Below, piece after piece: positions 50,101 to 61,349 of a DNA stretch of 64,000 nt. The translations under genes were made by a program, and so were the position numbers. How positions within the stretch are numbered: the first letter of the stretch is position 1; each line of letters opens with the position of its first letter. This DNA comes from Vanessa cardui (taxonomy: Eukaryota; Arthropoda; Insecta; Lepidoptera; Nymphalidae): assembly GCF_905220365.1 (NCBI RefSeq), contig NC_061125.1:12169831-12233830 (forward strand), given 5' to 3'. The notes under the pieces were generated by a model. That model made no database searches, was not told the origin of the DNA, and saw nothing but the letters and a program-made list of their open reading frames with translations.

Positions 50101-52683
50101 CATTGGAACTTCTAAAATTATCAGTGTTTCTTTACTATATTGTCTATATATTATATACAAAAACCTTGCTCTTGAACCATTATCTATTTAAAGATCTAAG
50201 CATACATAGGGACAGATAGTGGTAGGCGACTTTGTTTTATACTATGTAATGATATATTTTTTATTCCAGGCAGTATACCATCAGGGCCTACGTTACCGTG
50301 TGACATTACTGACGAATCTTGCGTTACTAAGTTAGCAAACATTCTACTGCCTCATTTACTTACTGGAGTACAAGGTATAGAACTCCCCAGTATTGATCCT
50401 TTATACGTCGATGAAGTCGTAGGAGACTTATCCATATTGAAATATAAGTTTAACAACAGCACTGTTCTTGGATTCCATAATTGCAAAGCATCAAATATAA
50501 AGTAAGTATTCAAATAGTTATGTCCCTATATAAACCTTAGGCTTCAAAGTTGATGTCATCTATACCTATATATGAAACAAGTAGTCGCCCGAGGCTTCAC
50601 ACGCGTTTTAGAGCATTAGTCAACATGTCTATGTCCTTTCGTGGAGTTCAAGTTTGCTTCGTACCAAAATTCATCAAATTCTGGTCAGCGGTTTGGTCGT
50701 GAAAGAGCCACAGACAGACAGATAGAGTTACTTTCACATTTGTAATATGAATATATTGAACATGTCCTGGCTGAATTAATGTTTGTCTGTGTGAGTTCCG
50801 AAGTCACTGAGATGAATGGCGAATTTTTTTTATGGTGTAGGTTGGTGGACGAGCTCATGGGCCACCTGATGGTAAGTGGTCACCATCACCCATAGACAAT
50901 GACGTTGTAAGAAAAATTAACTTTTCCTGACATCGTCAATGTACCTACCATCAACCTTGGGCACTAAGATGTTGTGTCCTTCATGCCTGTAATAACACTG
51001 GCTCACTCAACCTTCAAACCGGAACATAACAATACTGAGTACTGTTGTTTGGCGGTAGAATAACTGATGACTGGGTGGTACCTACCCAGACGGGCTTACA
51101 CAAAGCCCTGTAACAATTTTTGTTTACTTTGTGATACCAAGTGAACAAAAATGGTTACATGTATGCCCAGAAACTTTCCTAGGTTAAGGAAGGTTAGCTA
51201 ATAAATAATAAAATCTTTTTCAGATTAGACAAGGAATTCACAAAGTTAAACTATGACTTCATTTGCCCTCAATTATCGATGACTGGTATATACGAGATCA
51301 AGGGACGTCTTATATTGTTACCAGTGGAAGGGAATGGGGATTTCAAAATGACAACAGGTAATTATTATATGTAATATCATTTTACGGTCCTAATTATGAA
51401 CATACAACAACATACCTTGCGGTTTTGGTAAAAACTGAGTTATTTCTCTCTGTCTTCGTTGATTTGACATCAAAAAGACTAAGACAAAACAATTTTGACG
51501 ATATCTTTCACGACACACGATATCGAAGATTTTTTTGAATACTTAAATCGTTTAAATTTCGTAAGATCTGTCATTTTTCAGAATTTTGTTAAATGAAAAT
51601 CCTGTTCAAATTGTAAATTCTGCCAGAATTAGCAGAAGAGGAAGACATAAATATATAGATCATATAGAAGTATCTTCCAACATTGACAACTAAAAGTTGT
51701 ATCAATGTTATTCAAATGTATATAATATATCCAGTCTATAAAATTTTGGTTTGAATATTATCTTAGTAATTTTTTTTCAAATCGATACAATCAATAAATA
51801 CTTCTTGGGACAACATGCATAGGAGAAATAATTCTGACAATCAAACATTCATTCATACCTTAAAACACAGTTACCGTCATAATTCCAAAAACAATTTAAC
51901 AAACTTTATTCCCATTTTCGTAGCGCGAGGACCTTACAAAAAGGTTTTTGATCTACGTTTAATTATATCTTCTTAAAATTTCTCGTTAATAAACAATATA
52001 TATAAGATTTACAAAATATTTGAAATGGTTCAAGCAAAGTGTTTATTTAGTTAAACAAATTTTAACTTATTAATATTTACAGGTAAATATTTAATTCACG
52101 TTGAATCTGAATTAAAGAAATCCAAAGGAAAAACTGATAAGATTCATGGACATATAAAAAACTTCAAATTGAAATGTGAAGCTCTGGAACCTATATATTT
52201 TGATTTTAAAAACTTGTTCAATGGACAAAAGGACTTATGTAAGTATTACACATATTGTTGCTTCTACATTTTTACATTATCAATAATCGCTAAAACAATT
52301 CTGACTTCCAAAATACCAATTTGATATTTTGTTTAATGCTGTGATTGGATCTAACTTTCGAATGTTTAAATTTTGACCAATCCCTGTGCGTCGCGTGAGT
52401 TGTTCGGGAGGGTGCGATTGCTCATTTTAATTGAATTTTAAGCCATTCAAACAAATGTGTTCCGATGTATGTACTTAGGATTATTGGGTACAAAACCTAG
52501 AATTTTTTTTTTCATTGTTTGTATATTTCAGCGGATGCTGTACACAAGTTTGCTCATGAAAACTGGCAAGAAGTCGCTAATCTGGTACAAGATCCAGTTT
52601 TCTACGCATCGATGAAAATTATTGTAACCGCTACTAATAAGTACCTCAAGCACGTGCCACTCGAGGAGATTCTTAGTTTGTAA
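47194..52683 (+). CDS. JHBP/takeout family secreted lipid carrier, gene 5
   Basis: Exons: 47194-47248, 50270-50501, 51224-51357, 52083-52238 and 52532-52683 (TAA). They join to 729 nt, 242 aa. The signal peptide is MFITLFFTIFCLSTG. Exon 2 is 12 nt longer than in its paralogs, which adds four residues before the first Cys (SSIPSGPTLPC). Cys29-x6-Cys36, the sequon Asn81-Ser-Thr, Cys90 and Cys110 follow. Tyr106 corresponds to gene 4 Tyr102. Later motifs are LPVEGNGDF, KNLFNGQKDL and FAHENWQEVANLVQDP. In exon 4 the usual GSDGKTH is altered to GKTDKIHGH, the most divergent loop of the array. Length and motifs fit the JHBP/takeout family of extracellular hydrophobic-ligand carriers; the ligand is unknown. 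PolyA signal at 52755-52760. Intron 1 (3 kb) contains a perfect inverted repeat, LINE tails and a Helitron ending 17 bp before exon 2. It appears functional. Confidence 0.92.
47516..47684. repeat. Perfect 42-bp inverted repeat, 85-nt loop
   Basis: Bases 47516-47557 (starting TTCATATACTTAACAGTAGT) and 47643-47684 are exact reverse complements in intron 1 of gene 5. The loop contains short TA runs. Confidence 0.93.
47965..48450 (-). mobile_element. Jockey-like LINE 3' end, old copy
   Basis: It follows the 3' UTR of the 24940 element ('attcagaaagtagat', 'actcagtagttactc', 'gtcctgcca') and then the end of its thumb-coding region, all strongly diverged. Confidence 0.55.
49310..49440 (+). mobile_element. 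LINE 3' UTR fragment, plus orientation
   Basis: 'tttccgaaccggttgtggta' and 'aatggatttgatttgatg' are the forward version of a jockey-like tail, related to but distinct from the 24940 family. Confidence 0.45.
49598..49624. repeat. (TA)n microsatellite
   Basis: About 12 TA units lie in gene 5 intron 1. Confidence 0.85.
50027..50252 (-). mobile_element. Helitron H1 at the exon 2 acceptor of gene 5
   Basis: On the minus strand it starts TCATTACATAGTATAAAACA (50252) and ends in CTAG at 50027 after the GC hairpin. It is 226 bp. Only 17 nt (TATATTTTTTATTCCAG) separate it from the first base of exon 2. Confidence 0.75.
50828..51107 (+). mobile_element. Repeat family A in gene 5 intron 2
   Basis: Near full length: 'gtaggttggtggacgagc', 'ccacctgatggtaagtgg', 'ccttcaaaccggaacata' and 'gacgggcttacacaaagccc'. 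Confidence 0.8.
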
Positions 52684-52889
52684 GCGATTTTGCTAGAATT
52701 AAGAAAACAAAAATGTTAAATAATATTAATTCCAAGATTTACTATTGTACCAAAAATAAAATACATAGTGAACAAATGCTGTTTTTTTATTACAACGTAA
52801 TTATTAACAATCAAAATTAATACCAATAAAATCTTAAATTGTTACTCATTGGATACACCAATAACTTTAAAAGTCTGTACCGATATAGC

Positions 52890-53120
52890 CTAAAACATTA
52901 ATTCATAATAAAAAATAGACATTAATACCCTATCTCCTAAATCTAATTTCACGCATAAAACTCCATTGCAATAAATAACATCACCGAACATGAAACTGTC
53001 ATCGTTGACTAAACGCTGCGCGTTGGTATCACATCCAGTCATAAAAGAACAATTATCTCCGAACTTCACACGAAGACAAACGCATAAAAGTGTCAACACA
53101 GGGGAAAATATTCTTAACAT
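52890..53120 (-). CDS. Candidate small secreted Cys-containing protein
   Basis: The 76-codon frame begins MLRIFSPVLTLLCVCLRVKF, a good signal peptide. It is followed by a mature part with four Cys (residues 24, 30, 51, 56), including DNCSFMTGCDTN and IYCNGVLCVKLD. The minus-strand polyA signal AATAAA lies at 52791-52786, about 100 nt after the stop. A consensus-like 3' splice site (TTTTGTATCACAG) lies about 25 nt before the ATG, so a 5' UTR exon is possible. It could instead be the first exon of a longer gene, with a donor such as AG/GTATT inside it (after residue 63), for example a clip-domain protease-like protein; I do not recognise the fold. It is convergent with gene 5, the two stops being about 210 bp apart. 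A 66-codon frame on the + strand overlaps and is taken as its shadow. Confidence 0.4.
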   Translation of the reverse strand: MLRIFSPVLTLLCVCLRVKFGDNCSFMTGCDTNAQRLVNDDSFMFGDVIYCNGVLCVKLDLGDRVLMSIFYYELMF

Positions 53121-53510
53121 ATGGTACTTAATATCTGTGATACAAAACGAAGAGCATCATCTTAATTTGGAAGCGACAGTTTTTTATTAATCAGCCATTC
53201 TATTAGAACTTGAGGGTAAAGGAAATAAAATTGATTTTAATTTTTTTTATTGTGTGTTTTTAATGAAGCTGTCGTCAGGTAGGTTTTCTCCCGGTCCTCC
53301 ACTTCTCCTTGAAAATCATTCGTGGTTAATTTTCTGGTGATCCTGAAGAGCTTCGTCCACCTCCACTTGTGCTAATGCAACACACTATCGCGAATTGCAT
53401 AAACCGTATTTTGAAACTGAGTGCTTGAAATTCAAGTTTTTATGACTTTTTTTTGTACGGAGCCGATGTTGTTTCTTTCGCTTCTATTGAGCTATTGCAT
53501 ATCAATAATT

Positions 53511-53692
53511 AGGTACTACTCATTCACACTTACCGCGTAACAGCAAATTATATTTTGAAGGATGAGTATTAAGGTAGTATAGCCATAAGGATAAGAGAGT
53601 TTGGTGACAAAGGATGATCAGTATTTCTTATAGCACCAATGTCTATAATTAGAGTTGACTATATACCAAATGACCCGTTTGCTAGTCTACCT
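53511..53692 (-). mobile_element. Repeat family A, old copy
   Basis: 'taggtactactcattcac', 'ttgaaggatgagtattaagg' and 'agttgactatataccaaatg' follow the reversed family order with heavy divergence. Confidence 0.4.
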
Positions 53693-55290
53693 ACCTAATT
53701 GAAAACAAAATATAAAGGCTATAAAATTGTTAGAAATCACACATACATTAACATAATAAACTTAAACGCCCTCCGATATTAAGAACCCTCAATCGAACCA
53801 TCGAACAATTTATCCGGAGCCCTGCTAACTGCCAATCAATAACAAACCGATTTATGTACTGAGGGTTGTACTAACATCTATAGTAGTTAAGTAAGTACAA
53901 AATATAGAGAGTGGTTCCTTACAATTCGACATCGACATAAGCTTGCAAATACATTTAATTACTTAAAAAAAAATACAGTGTTATTACACTTTAACCGTAT
54001 TGTTTTGTTTACATTACAAATACTAAAATTATATATCAAAATCAATGCTTATATTTCTTTCAGACGTTGATAGGTGTGTATGTTACAATGCGTTACCAAT
54101 AGATGGCGCTAATTTAATGAAAGATAACGTTTTTAAAATGCGCGTGTAAGATGTTTGCTGCTGGATGTATAATATAGTTTAAGGAATTATTTTTCTCTAG
54201 AATTAATGTACTGAAGTTCCAGAACATTAGGTTTCATCAAATTCATCATCTTTTACGGAAGCAGTTCTTCTCTATCGTGTAGCATTATTTAGGAAATACT
54301 TCTGTTATTTTTATGGTAATTTCAAAGTCGATAAGTCTTATCTACATCTTGCTATATCGTTTCCACGGACCCCCAATACGTTTCAACTATAAGCCCCATT
54401 TGTACATTTGTAAATCGCAGCAAAATATTTCGTAGATATCATAGTGGTTTCGGCACGTGCCAAGACCATTTGTGTGACGTCCAGGATTTCTCGTGTAAAA
54501 CTACTAACGAACGATCTGCGGTCTATTTGAAAGGGGATTTTAGGGGAGAATACACTACAACATCCCCCAAACTTTTATATTACAAAACAATTAAATATTG
54601 ATATTGAATTTTGTTTCGATTAAATTATAAAAATATGTAAAGTATACTAATTTACTGAAATTTTATTGAAGCTATAATAAGTAAGATATATTAACAAATC
54701 TATTCTATTTTTGAATTTCAAAGGAACGCACCGAGACAAATTTTAGACCAATAATACTTTCATTCATAAATAATTAATTAATTGTGATTCGAAATGTAAT
54801 TGAAGACTATATAAAAAGATTCCCTAGGGCATTAAATTATTCAATAAAAATGGGATTGAGAACCGCTGTCTTCAAAATATTATACATAGTATATGATAAC
54901 ACGGTTTTGATATTCGTATGTTATATTTCGCTACCTGAGTTTATCTTTTACGTTTCTTTTGTCTACAAGCTGCTTAGGACAAAGGTCACTAATCTGATTT
55001 GACGTAGATAAAACGTAAATGACGTAGGTCAAAGATCACAGAAATATTTTGTATTGTTTGTGGATAAAGGTTTGATGCTTATATTTCTTTTTATATCGAG
55101 TTAGGATTTTGCGGATAGCCTCTAAATTCCAATATGGAAAACAGGTTTTGTGTATAAATATTTCATCCATGTTTCTATAAGAAAAAAAGGTAAATAGCAT
55201 CTATCAGCAAAGATTACTTTAATGATGTTGAATATGACATTTTTTCTAACCGTTTATTACTAATATAATAATAAAAAATAATACGCTTTC

Positions 55291-55801
55291 TCAACACTAC
55301 TATGTAGTAATAAAACATAGTCGCTTCCCGAAGATTGTCCATGTGTATGCTTAGATCTTTAAAAAAGGAGGTTGATATGTATGACACATACATAATATAG
55401 TAGATACGCTGATAATTTTAGGGGTTTCTAATGCGATGGCATAAATAAACACATTTTTTGCTCTTACATAGCAAACGCTGGCTGAACTGGCTACGAGATA
55501 GATCAAAATAATATGGTAGAGTATGGTACACTTTAAAAAGATTACAAAAAACCACAAAATAGTTTATGTCTATCTCTTAGGGAAAGTTCTAAAGATTTTT
55601 ATCCTTTGCTTTTGACGAGGAATAATGACTTATTTACGAAGCGATTTTAAGCAATACCACATTAATCCTTATGCAATTAAGTACCTGAAATACATATGCT
55701 TTTAATACAGATTAATATATCATTGAACTAAATGAAAAAACTGTAAACGTTGTATATATAAACTTTTTGTAGTCATCATTGCCACGTGCGAAGGTCGCTA
55801 G
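55291..55801 (+). mobile_element. Helitron H1-like, diverged
   Basis: The 5' side has 'ctactatgtagtaataaaacatagtcgc' and the 3' side 'cacgtgcgaaggtcg' then CTAG (55798-55801) before T. Both ends match H1 with substitutions. The 68-codon minus frame inside is a shadow. Confidence 0.55.
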
Positions 55802-55994
55802 TACATGATTAGAGTTGGGGTGGTATAAGTCTGTATTGATTCATTCATAAAAGTTTGTCTGCTCTTTAAGTAGATTAAGACTTTATTTCTTTATCTGTAT
55901 GGGCATACTACACCTCACCAGGATATTTTTTGATTAAATAGTTTATTACACAACCAATAATTAATCTATAAGCAGTTTAAAAATAGAAAAGCAC

Positions 55995-56032
55995 TAAATA
56001 CTAGCTCAATTTATTAATTGAGTTAGTATTTA
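55995..56032. repeat. Short hairpin, 16-bp arms
   Basis: TAAATACTAGCTCAAT (55995-56010) pairs with 56017-56032 with one G-T type mismatch around a 6-nt loop. Confidence 0.8.
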
Positions 56033-56155
56033 TTACACCAGATCAGAAATATAGCAATACAAAGTATTATTGTGGAATATTTGATTAATGGAAGTTTTAT
56101 TAGATCTTAATTTTAATCTAAGATTAATCTAGACATAGAAATAGATATCATAGAT

Positions 56156-56420
56156 TGAGTTACAATGACCCATTGGCTAGAGTGCGTAAATCACAACCGA
56201 TGATTACGGGTTCAAACCCAGTTATGTACCACTGAATTTTCACGTGTTTAATTTGTGTCTACAATTTATCTCGAACTCTGCGGTGAAGGAAAGGAAAGGA
56301 ACCTAATTTCGACGAAATTTTGCCATAAACTCGCATTGGAGAAGCATAATGGGATATGCTTTTAACCTTCTGCTGAAAGGACCTAGGGCCTAGCCTAGCA
56401 GTGGGAAATTTACAGGTTAT
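56156..56420 (+). mobile_element. SINE family S
   Basis: The head is diverged (GAGTTACAATGACCC), the B box GGGTTCAAACCC is intact, and the body runs to 'agcagtgggaaatttacagg'. Confidence 0.75.
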
Positions 56421-56877
56421 ATCTTAGATTATTACCACTATATTAAAACAATCCTAAACAACCTTACATCTCTTGCCTTAAACTAGAGAAGACAATTGTA
56501 TAAAAATATTTATTTCCTCATTATTTTATTTGTGTTCTGTAGTTTTATAAAGTTTTTTTATATAAAATTGTCTTAGTCGCTTTTGGTATTGCAATTAAAT
56601 AAGACAATACATTATTTAATTGTAGTTTAAGCTTTTTTCATTATATTCATTTAGTTTCATTATCTTTATCTATCATCACATCAACAATCTGTCTGAACCC
56701 TCTAAATTAAATCTAGTTAAACGAGAAAAATGTGTAGAATCATGGACTCAAAAAAAGGTCAGTGACTTTAATGATTAGCAATTATTCAGCATTTAAATAT
56801 TAAGCATTTATTTTATAGACCAAATTTATCTATAAGATATCTTCAACGAAAATCAAAATAATTTAACGCTCCAGTAG

Positions 56878-56935
56878 ATATTAAATATCCAGTAGCAGTC
56901 TTTATGTAAAAGACTGGTTACTGGATATTTAATAT
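56878..56935. repeat. Near-perfect hairpin, ~26-bp arms
   Basis: ATATTAAATATCCAGTA then GCAGTCTTT on the left pairs with AAAGACTGGT then TACTGGATATTTAATAT on the right. One base is unpaired, and a loop of about 6 nt separates the arms. Confidence 0.85.
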
Positions 56936-57355
56936 TAACCGAAAATTACAATTTATCATCAGATATAATTAAAAGCGTTCGATGATAACGACCTTACGAC
57001 AAAAGAGTTTGAGAGCTATATTATTTTAAATAAAAAAAATCTCTTAATATTTAAAAAAAATGTTTTACATGTAAGATTGCAATAATTTCTTTTTTATTAC
57101 TTTGGTTTTGTTTATATTGACTTCTATGAATATAGTGTACAAAGATGCAGTTTAAAAATCCATACTACAGATTATATTAAGAATTTGTTTTGGGTCGTTG
57201 AACTATAAACCTTATTTCATAATCTAATACACTATGGATGAGTCATAATAATGAAGACTTTAATCTATTTCTTATATAAACAGTTTAACTTTTTTATTTT
57301 ATTTAATACAATATTTTATCAAAAATCATGATTCATATGATTTACCTTTATTTAA

Positions 57356-57640
57356 GAGCCGAGATGGCACAGTGGCTACAACGCTTGCATCTTAACCGAT
57401 GATTACGGGTTCATACCATGGCAAGCACCACTGAATTTTCAGGTGCTTAATTTGTGTTTATAATTCATCTCGTGTTCGGCGGTGAAGGAAAACATCGTGA
57501 AATAAAACCTACTTGTGTCTAAATTCAATGAAATTAGGCCACATGTGTATCCACCAAGATGCATTGGAGCGTATAATATGCTCCAACCCCCAAAGGGAGA
57601 TGAGGTCTTAGCCCAGCGTTGGGAAATTTACGGGCTGTTA
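57356..57640 (+). mobile_element. SINE family S
   Basis: GAGCCGAGATGGCACAGTGG, a slightly mutated B box and the complete body ending 'gcgttgggaaatttacgggc'. Confidence 0.8.
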
Positions 57641-57721
57641 ATATAATTTAATCTTTATTTAATATAAAAATTTCAAATCATTGAATTCAGTTTCAGTTAT
57701 TTTTACGGCAATTTACTCCGT

Positions 57722-57826
57722 ATGCGTTTCGGGGCTTCAATTTTACTAGCCTGTTTCGTCGCGAACTCCGGTGCAATAACAATATTGAAATTCGGCCACA
57801 GAAATTTGGACTCTATAACGATTTAG
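57722..57826 (+). other. Short ORF with signal-peptide-like start
   Basis: A 34-codon frame starts MRFGASILLACFVANSGAIT and stops at TAG 57824-57826. The leader is hydrophobic with a small-residue cleavage-like end. No splice donor pairing, homolog or promoter was recognised. It may be chance or part of an old repeat. Confidence 0.15.
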
Positions 57827-58639
57827 ATAGAGTTTAATTTCGAGTTTAAAAAGAAAATAGCGAAAAAACAATGTTAGTTTATTTTATACCATGATTGGTG
57901 GTTGTCACAGAGGAAACCATTCCGTGTCGCATGAACCTCGCTATTAAAATCAAACTGTGATGTATTGTTGGAAATTATTTAAGTTTCATGAAGGAAAATG
58001 CGCCCTGCATGCATAAATAATAGTGATTAGCCGAACAAATCACCGGCAAACCTACACTTTGTCACGTTATTTGTCGTGTAAATATTATAATTATCTTAAG
58101 TAAGAAATACGAATGCAAAAGAATATGTATTATTTTTCATTTCATATAATTTAATCACGCCACTTGATATTTAGTTTTTAGTGCAATTGACTTCTTAACG
58201 AGATGGAACGTGTGATTTATATGTGAAGGTCATGAATTTATTCACTACATAATAATACTTAGTTAATTGTATTTTTGTGTTTACTTTTTAATTAAGTAAA
58301 TTCACATATTAATCAAAAAACTTAATATTAATATGTTAGCCAAATAATATTTATCTTACGAAATATATATTAGATATATTTCTTATTCATAGCAATCCAA
58401 AGAATAGCTATTCAACAGCTCCTGAGAAGCTATGGAAGAAATGGGTTATGTGAGATTCTTACCCACGAAAACAAGCAACTTTGGCGATACTTATACTTAT
58501 GTGATAGTTTCAAAAATTGACAAGGAATAAATCTATAAATAGTTAGATCAGGCGAGAGTTGCAATCTTGATGTGACACGTAGATTTACCAAAAACACATC
58601 ATGTCTTTACAGACTCATTGGTATATTCTGATCATAGAA

Positions 58640-58870
58640 AAAAAACGAACGACCTCCTAAACACTAAAAGAGCTATACATGAGGAATCGCAAAAGAAATT
58701 GGCTTGGTCAGATCATCCGAAGATATCAGGGCCGAAGTGGCTTTAATTTGAAATCTTAAAGGAATCTCAAATTTCAAGTTACTTAGGGAAAACTAGTAAA
58801 ATCTATGAAATGGTCGGCTTCTGCAGAGACTGCGCTCATGGGACAATAACAGGAAGAACGGAATATTTAA
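58640..58870 (+). mobile_element. Possible LINE C-terminal remnant
   Basis: A frame reads IRNRKRNWLGQIIRR, resembling the basic 'WLGH..R' segment near the C terminus of non-LTR reverse transcriptases, and later MKWSASAETAL. It is interrupted by stops. Confidence 0.3.
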
Positions 58871-59916
58871 CAATGAAATCACTTATGAAAGGTAGTCAAT
58901 TGAAACATTAACAGACTTTAATCTGAAGCTGCTACAGACATTTAAAGGATTTTATTTTTAACATTAAAGTTTAAAATGTTTTGTTTTGATTAATTATTAT
59001 GACACAAAGTTAATTTAAATAAATATAATAAGAAAAATTAACGCCTCACATAACATTGAACTAAAGACGAAATGAATTTTGTACAGCGATGACTGATAAA
59101 AGTTTGAGAAACAAGTAATTGCTTAAAAGCGTAACCCTCTTTCATGTCGATTCTAATGAATATACAACACCTAGCGTGTGCTGACGGGGAATTAAAAAAA
59201 GTAATTCCGCAAACAGCTAACATAACAAGGGGTACTCGAATATGCAATCGGATGGCCTAAGTGAAAAGAGTGAGTCAGATGAAATTGTTTTACATTTTGA
59301 AGCCGAACAAAGGTATTTCCATCAGGTACTTAGTCCCATAAACATTACCGAGCGACAATAAATAAAGTACCTACGTTTATATATATGCGGAAGTAAAATT
59401 ATCCAACTTGTTCTTGCAGTTTTATTTATGACACTAGCCAATCAAACCAAGCCCAAGTCAAGTTTTATGAGCATATTAAATCTTCCCATTAAAATTCTGC
59501 GTTATAAAAGTACTCTCAAAAATTATAAAAATGGATACAGAAAAAACCTGCTCTATTTTTAAACAAGAATATCGAGTTCGCTTTGTACTCAAATCCTACC
59601 ATTTGAAATGATAACAGATTCCGCTTACAACAAATCTTCTCTCAAAACTCTGGTGGCTTAAACTCAAGTAAATGGGAATGTAATGAAAAAACACAGCCGC
59701 TTTTAGGCCTTTGTTTCTAAAACGTGAACTGGACAGAACAATTGGGTGTTTTTCTTTCAAAGAACGATGGATACCCTAGGTTTCATCAAAGTTTTTAGCT
59801 GAAACATTTACTCCACCCACTTGCTGAGAGCATTTTTTTGCAGTATTTTTTCGACGCTTAGAGACCTAAGCATCAAATTCTGCTCACAAATTGATTAAAG
59901 TTACGAAGCTTTGTGT

Positions 59917-60221
59917 AGCAGAGATGGCTCAGTGGTTAGAACGCGTGCATCTTAACCGATGATAGCGAGTTCAAACCCAAGCAAGCACCACTGGATATTC
60001 ATGTGCTTAATTGTTTACAATTCATCTCATGCTAGTCGGTGAAGGAAAACATCGTGGGGAAACTTGCATGTGTCTAATTTTATTGAAATTCTGCCACATG
60101 TGTATTCCACCAACCCGCATTGGAACAGCGTGGTGGAATATGTTCCAAACCTTCTCCCCATAAAGAAAGAAGAGGTCTTAGCCCAGCAGTAGGAAATTTA
60201 CAGGCGATTGTTGTTGTTATT
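59917..60221 (+). mobile_element. SINE family S
   Basis: GCAGAGATGGCTCAGTGGTT, then the conserved ACGCGTGCATCTTAACCGAT and the full body. The 3' end is a TTG repeat. Confidence 0.8.
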
Positions 60222-60332
60222 TGAGCAATTAATTAGATAGGCTACAAATTAAAGAGTAACATTGTATAGTTGATTCTAACCGTCATTATAACTGATTGAT
60301 AGATGTAGATTATTCGGTTATCTGCAGCACTA

Positions 60333-60445
60333 TTACGTGTCGTATGATGATGTTGATGATGATGTTCTCACGACTAATTTCGGCTACGGCAACCGATCCC
60401 AAGGGAAACACCAGCTGCGTGAGAGGATTTTTTCACACAAATATT
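60333..60445 (+). mobile_element. LINE 3' end fragment
   Basis: It combines a GAT/GATGTT-rich run with 'ctaatttcggctacggcaac', a tail found on lepidopteran non-LTR elements. The 77-codon frame over it is not a gene. Confidence 0.4.
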
Positions 60446-61349
60446 TGTGGCAAGAGTACTCTTTATTTATTCAGTATAATAATTAAACGAGTGAAACAGT
60501 TCGGGTACAGAACCTACTGTTACGTTTAAGTGTACATTTTACACACAAACTTTTACTGAGAATTTATTAATAGAAAAACCGTATATATTTCATTGGCACA
60601 GGTCTAAGTCCAGGTTCCTAGGAATCTTCATCTTATAAAATAGCTAAATCAACGAGGCAGTTGCAATAGCAATTTTGATAGACTAGCTTCCGCCCATATC
60701 TTCAAGAGTAGGGCAAGTGTTAGGTGCCTGGTGACCTTATCTGTACTCCTGAAAACATGCATTGAAAATTTCATGATGATTAATACGTGAAAATGTGACG
60801 AGTAAATAAACAAAACACTGTAACTTGCATAATACTCCTTACATTACAAAAGTATTCAAATAATTGTAAGAATTAAAACATTAAATATGTATCGGCGTAT
60901 ACATGGTTTCTGTTTTCTCGCTATATTGTATGAAATATAATACAAAGCGTTCGTGAATAGGAATATAAGCAATGCATCTTGCATGTGCAATCACAGTTGA
61001 GATCAGTTGAACACTACGTTGATATTAATTGGTGGCACCCTCCGTGTTAAGTACGTACTATGCATCGTATAGCATCGTATTATACAGCGTGCATACAAGG
61101 CCAGTGCTCCTCAAAATATATTAAATGAAAACAGCTACCGACCCAAGTGAATAATGTAGATTTGAATGTAACATAATTATTTCAAATCATTTTTTACAAA
61201 ACTTGATTTGAAAATGAATTAATTAATTAATTTAGATTATTATAATGAACACAAAAACGTTATATACACATACATTGTTTCCCTAAATACAACTGAGAAT
61301 TGTATTTCGAATGTGTTTTTTTCTGAAATTACTTACCAGTGTACATTAA

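Noticed and set aside
54784..55002. 72-codon ORF with hydrophobic C-terminal half
   Set aside because: No signal peptide at the start, no splice sites or polyA context, and composition typical of AT-rich noise.
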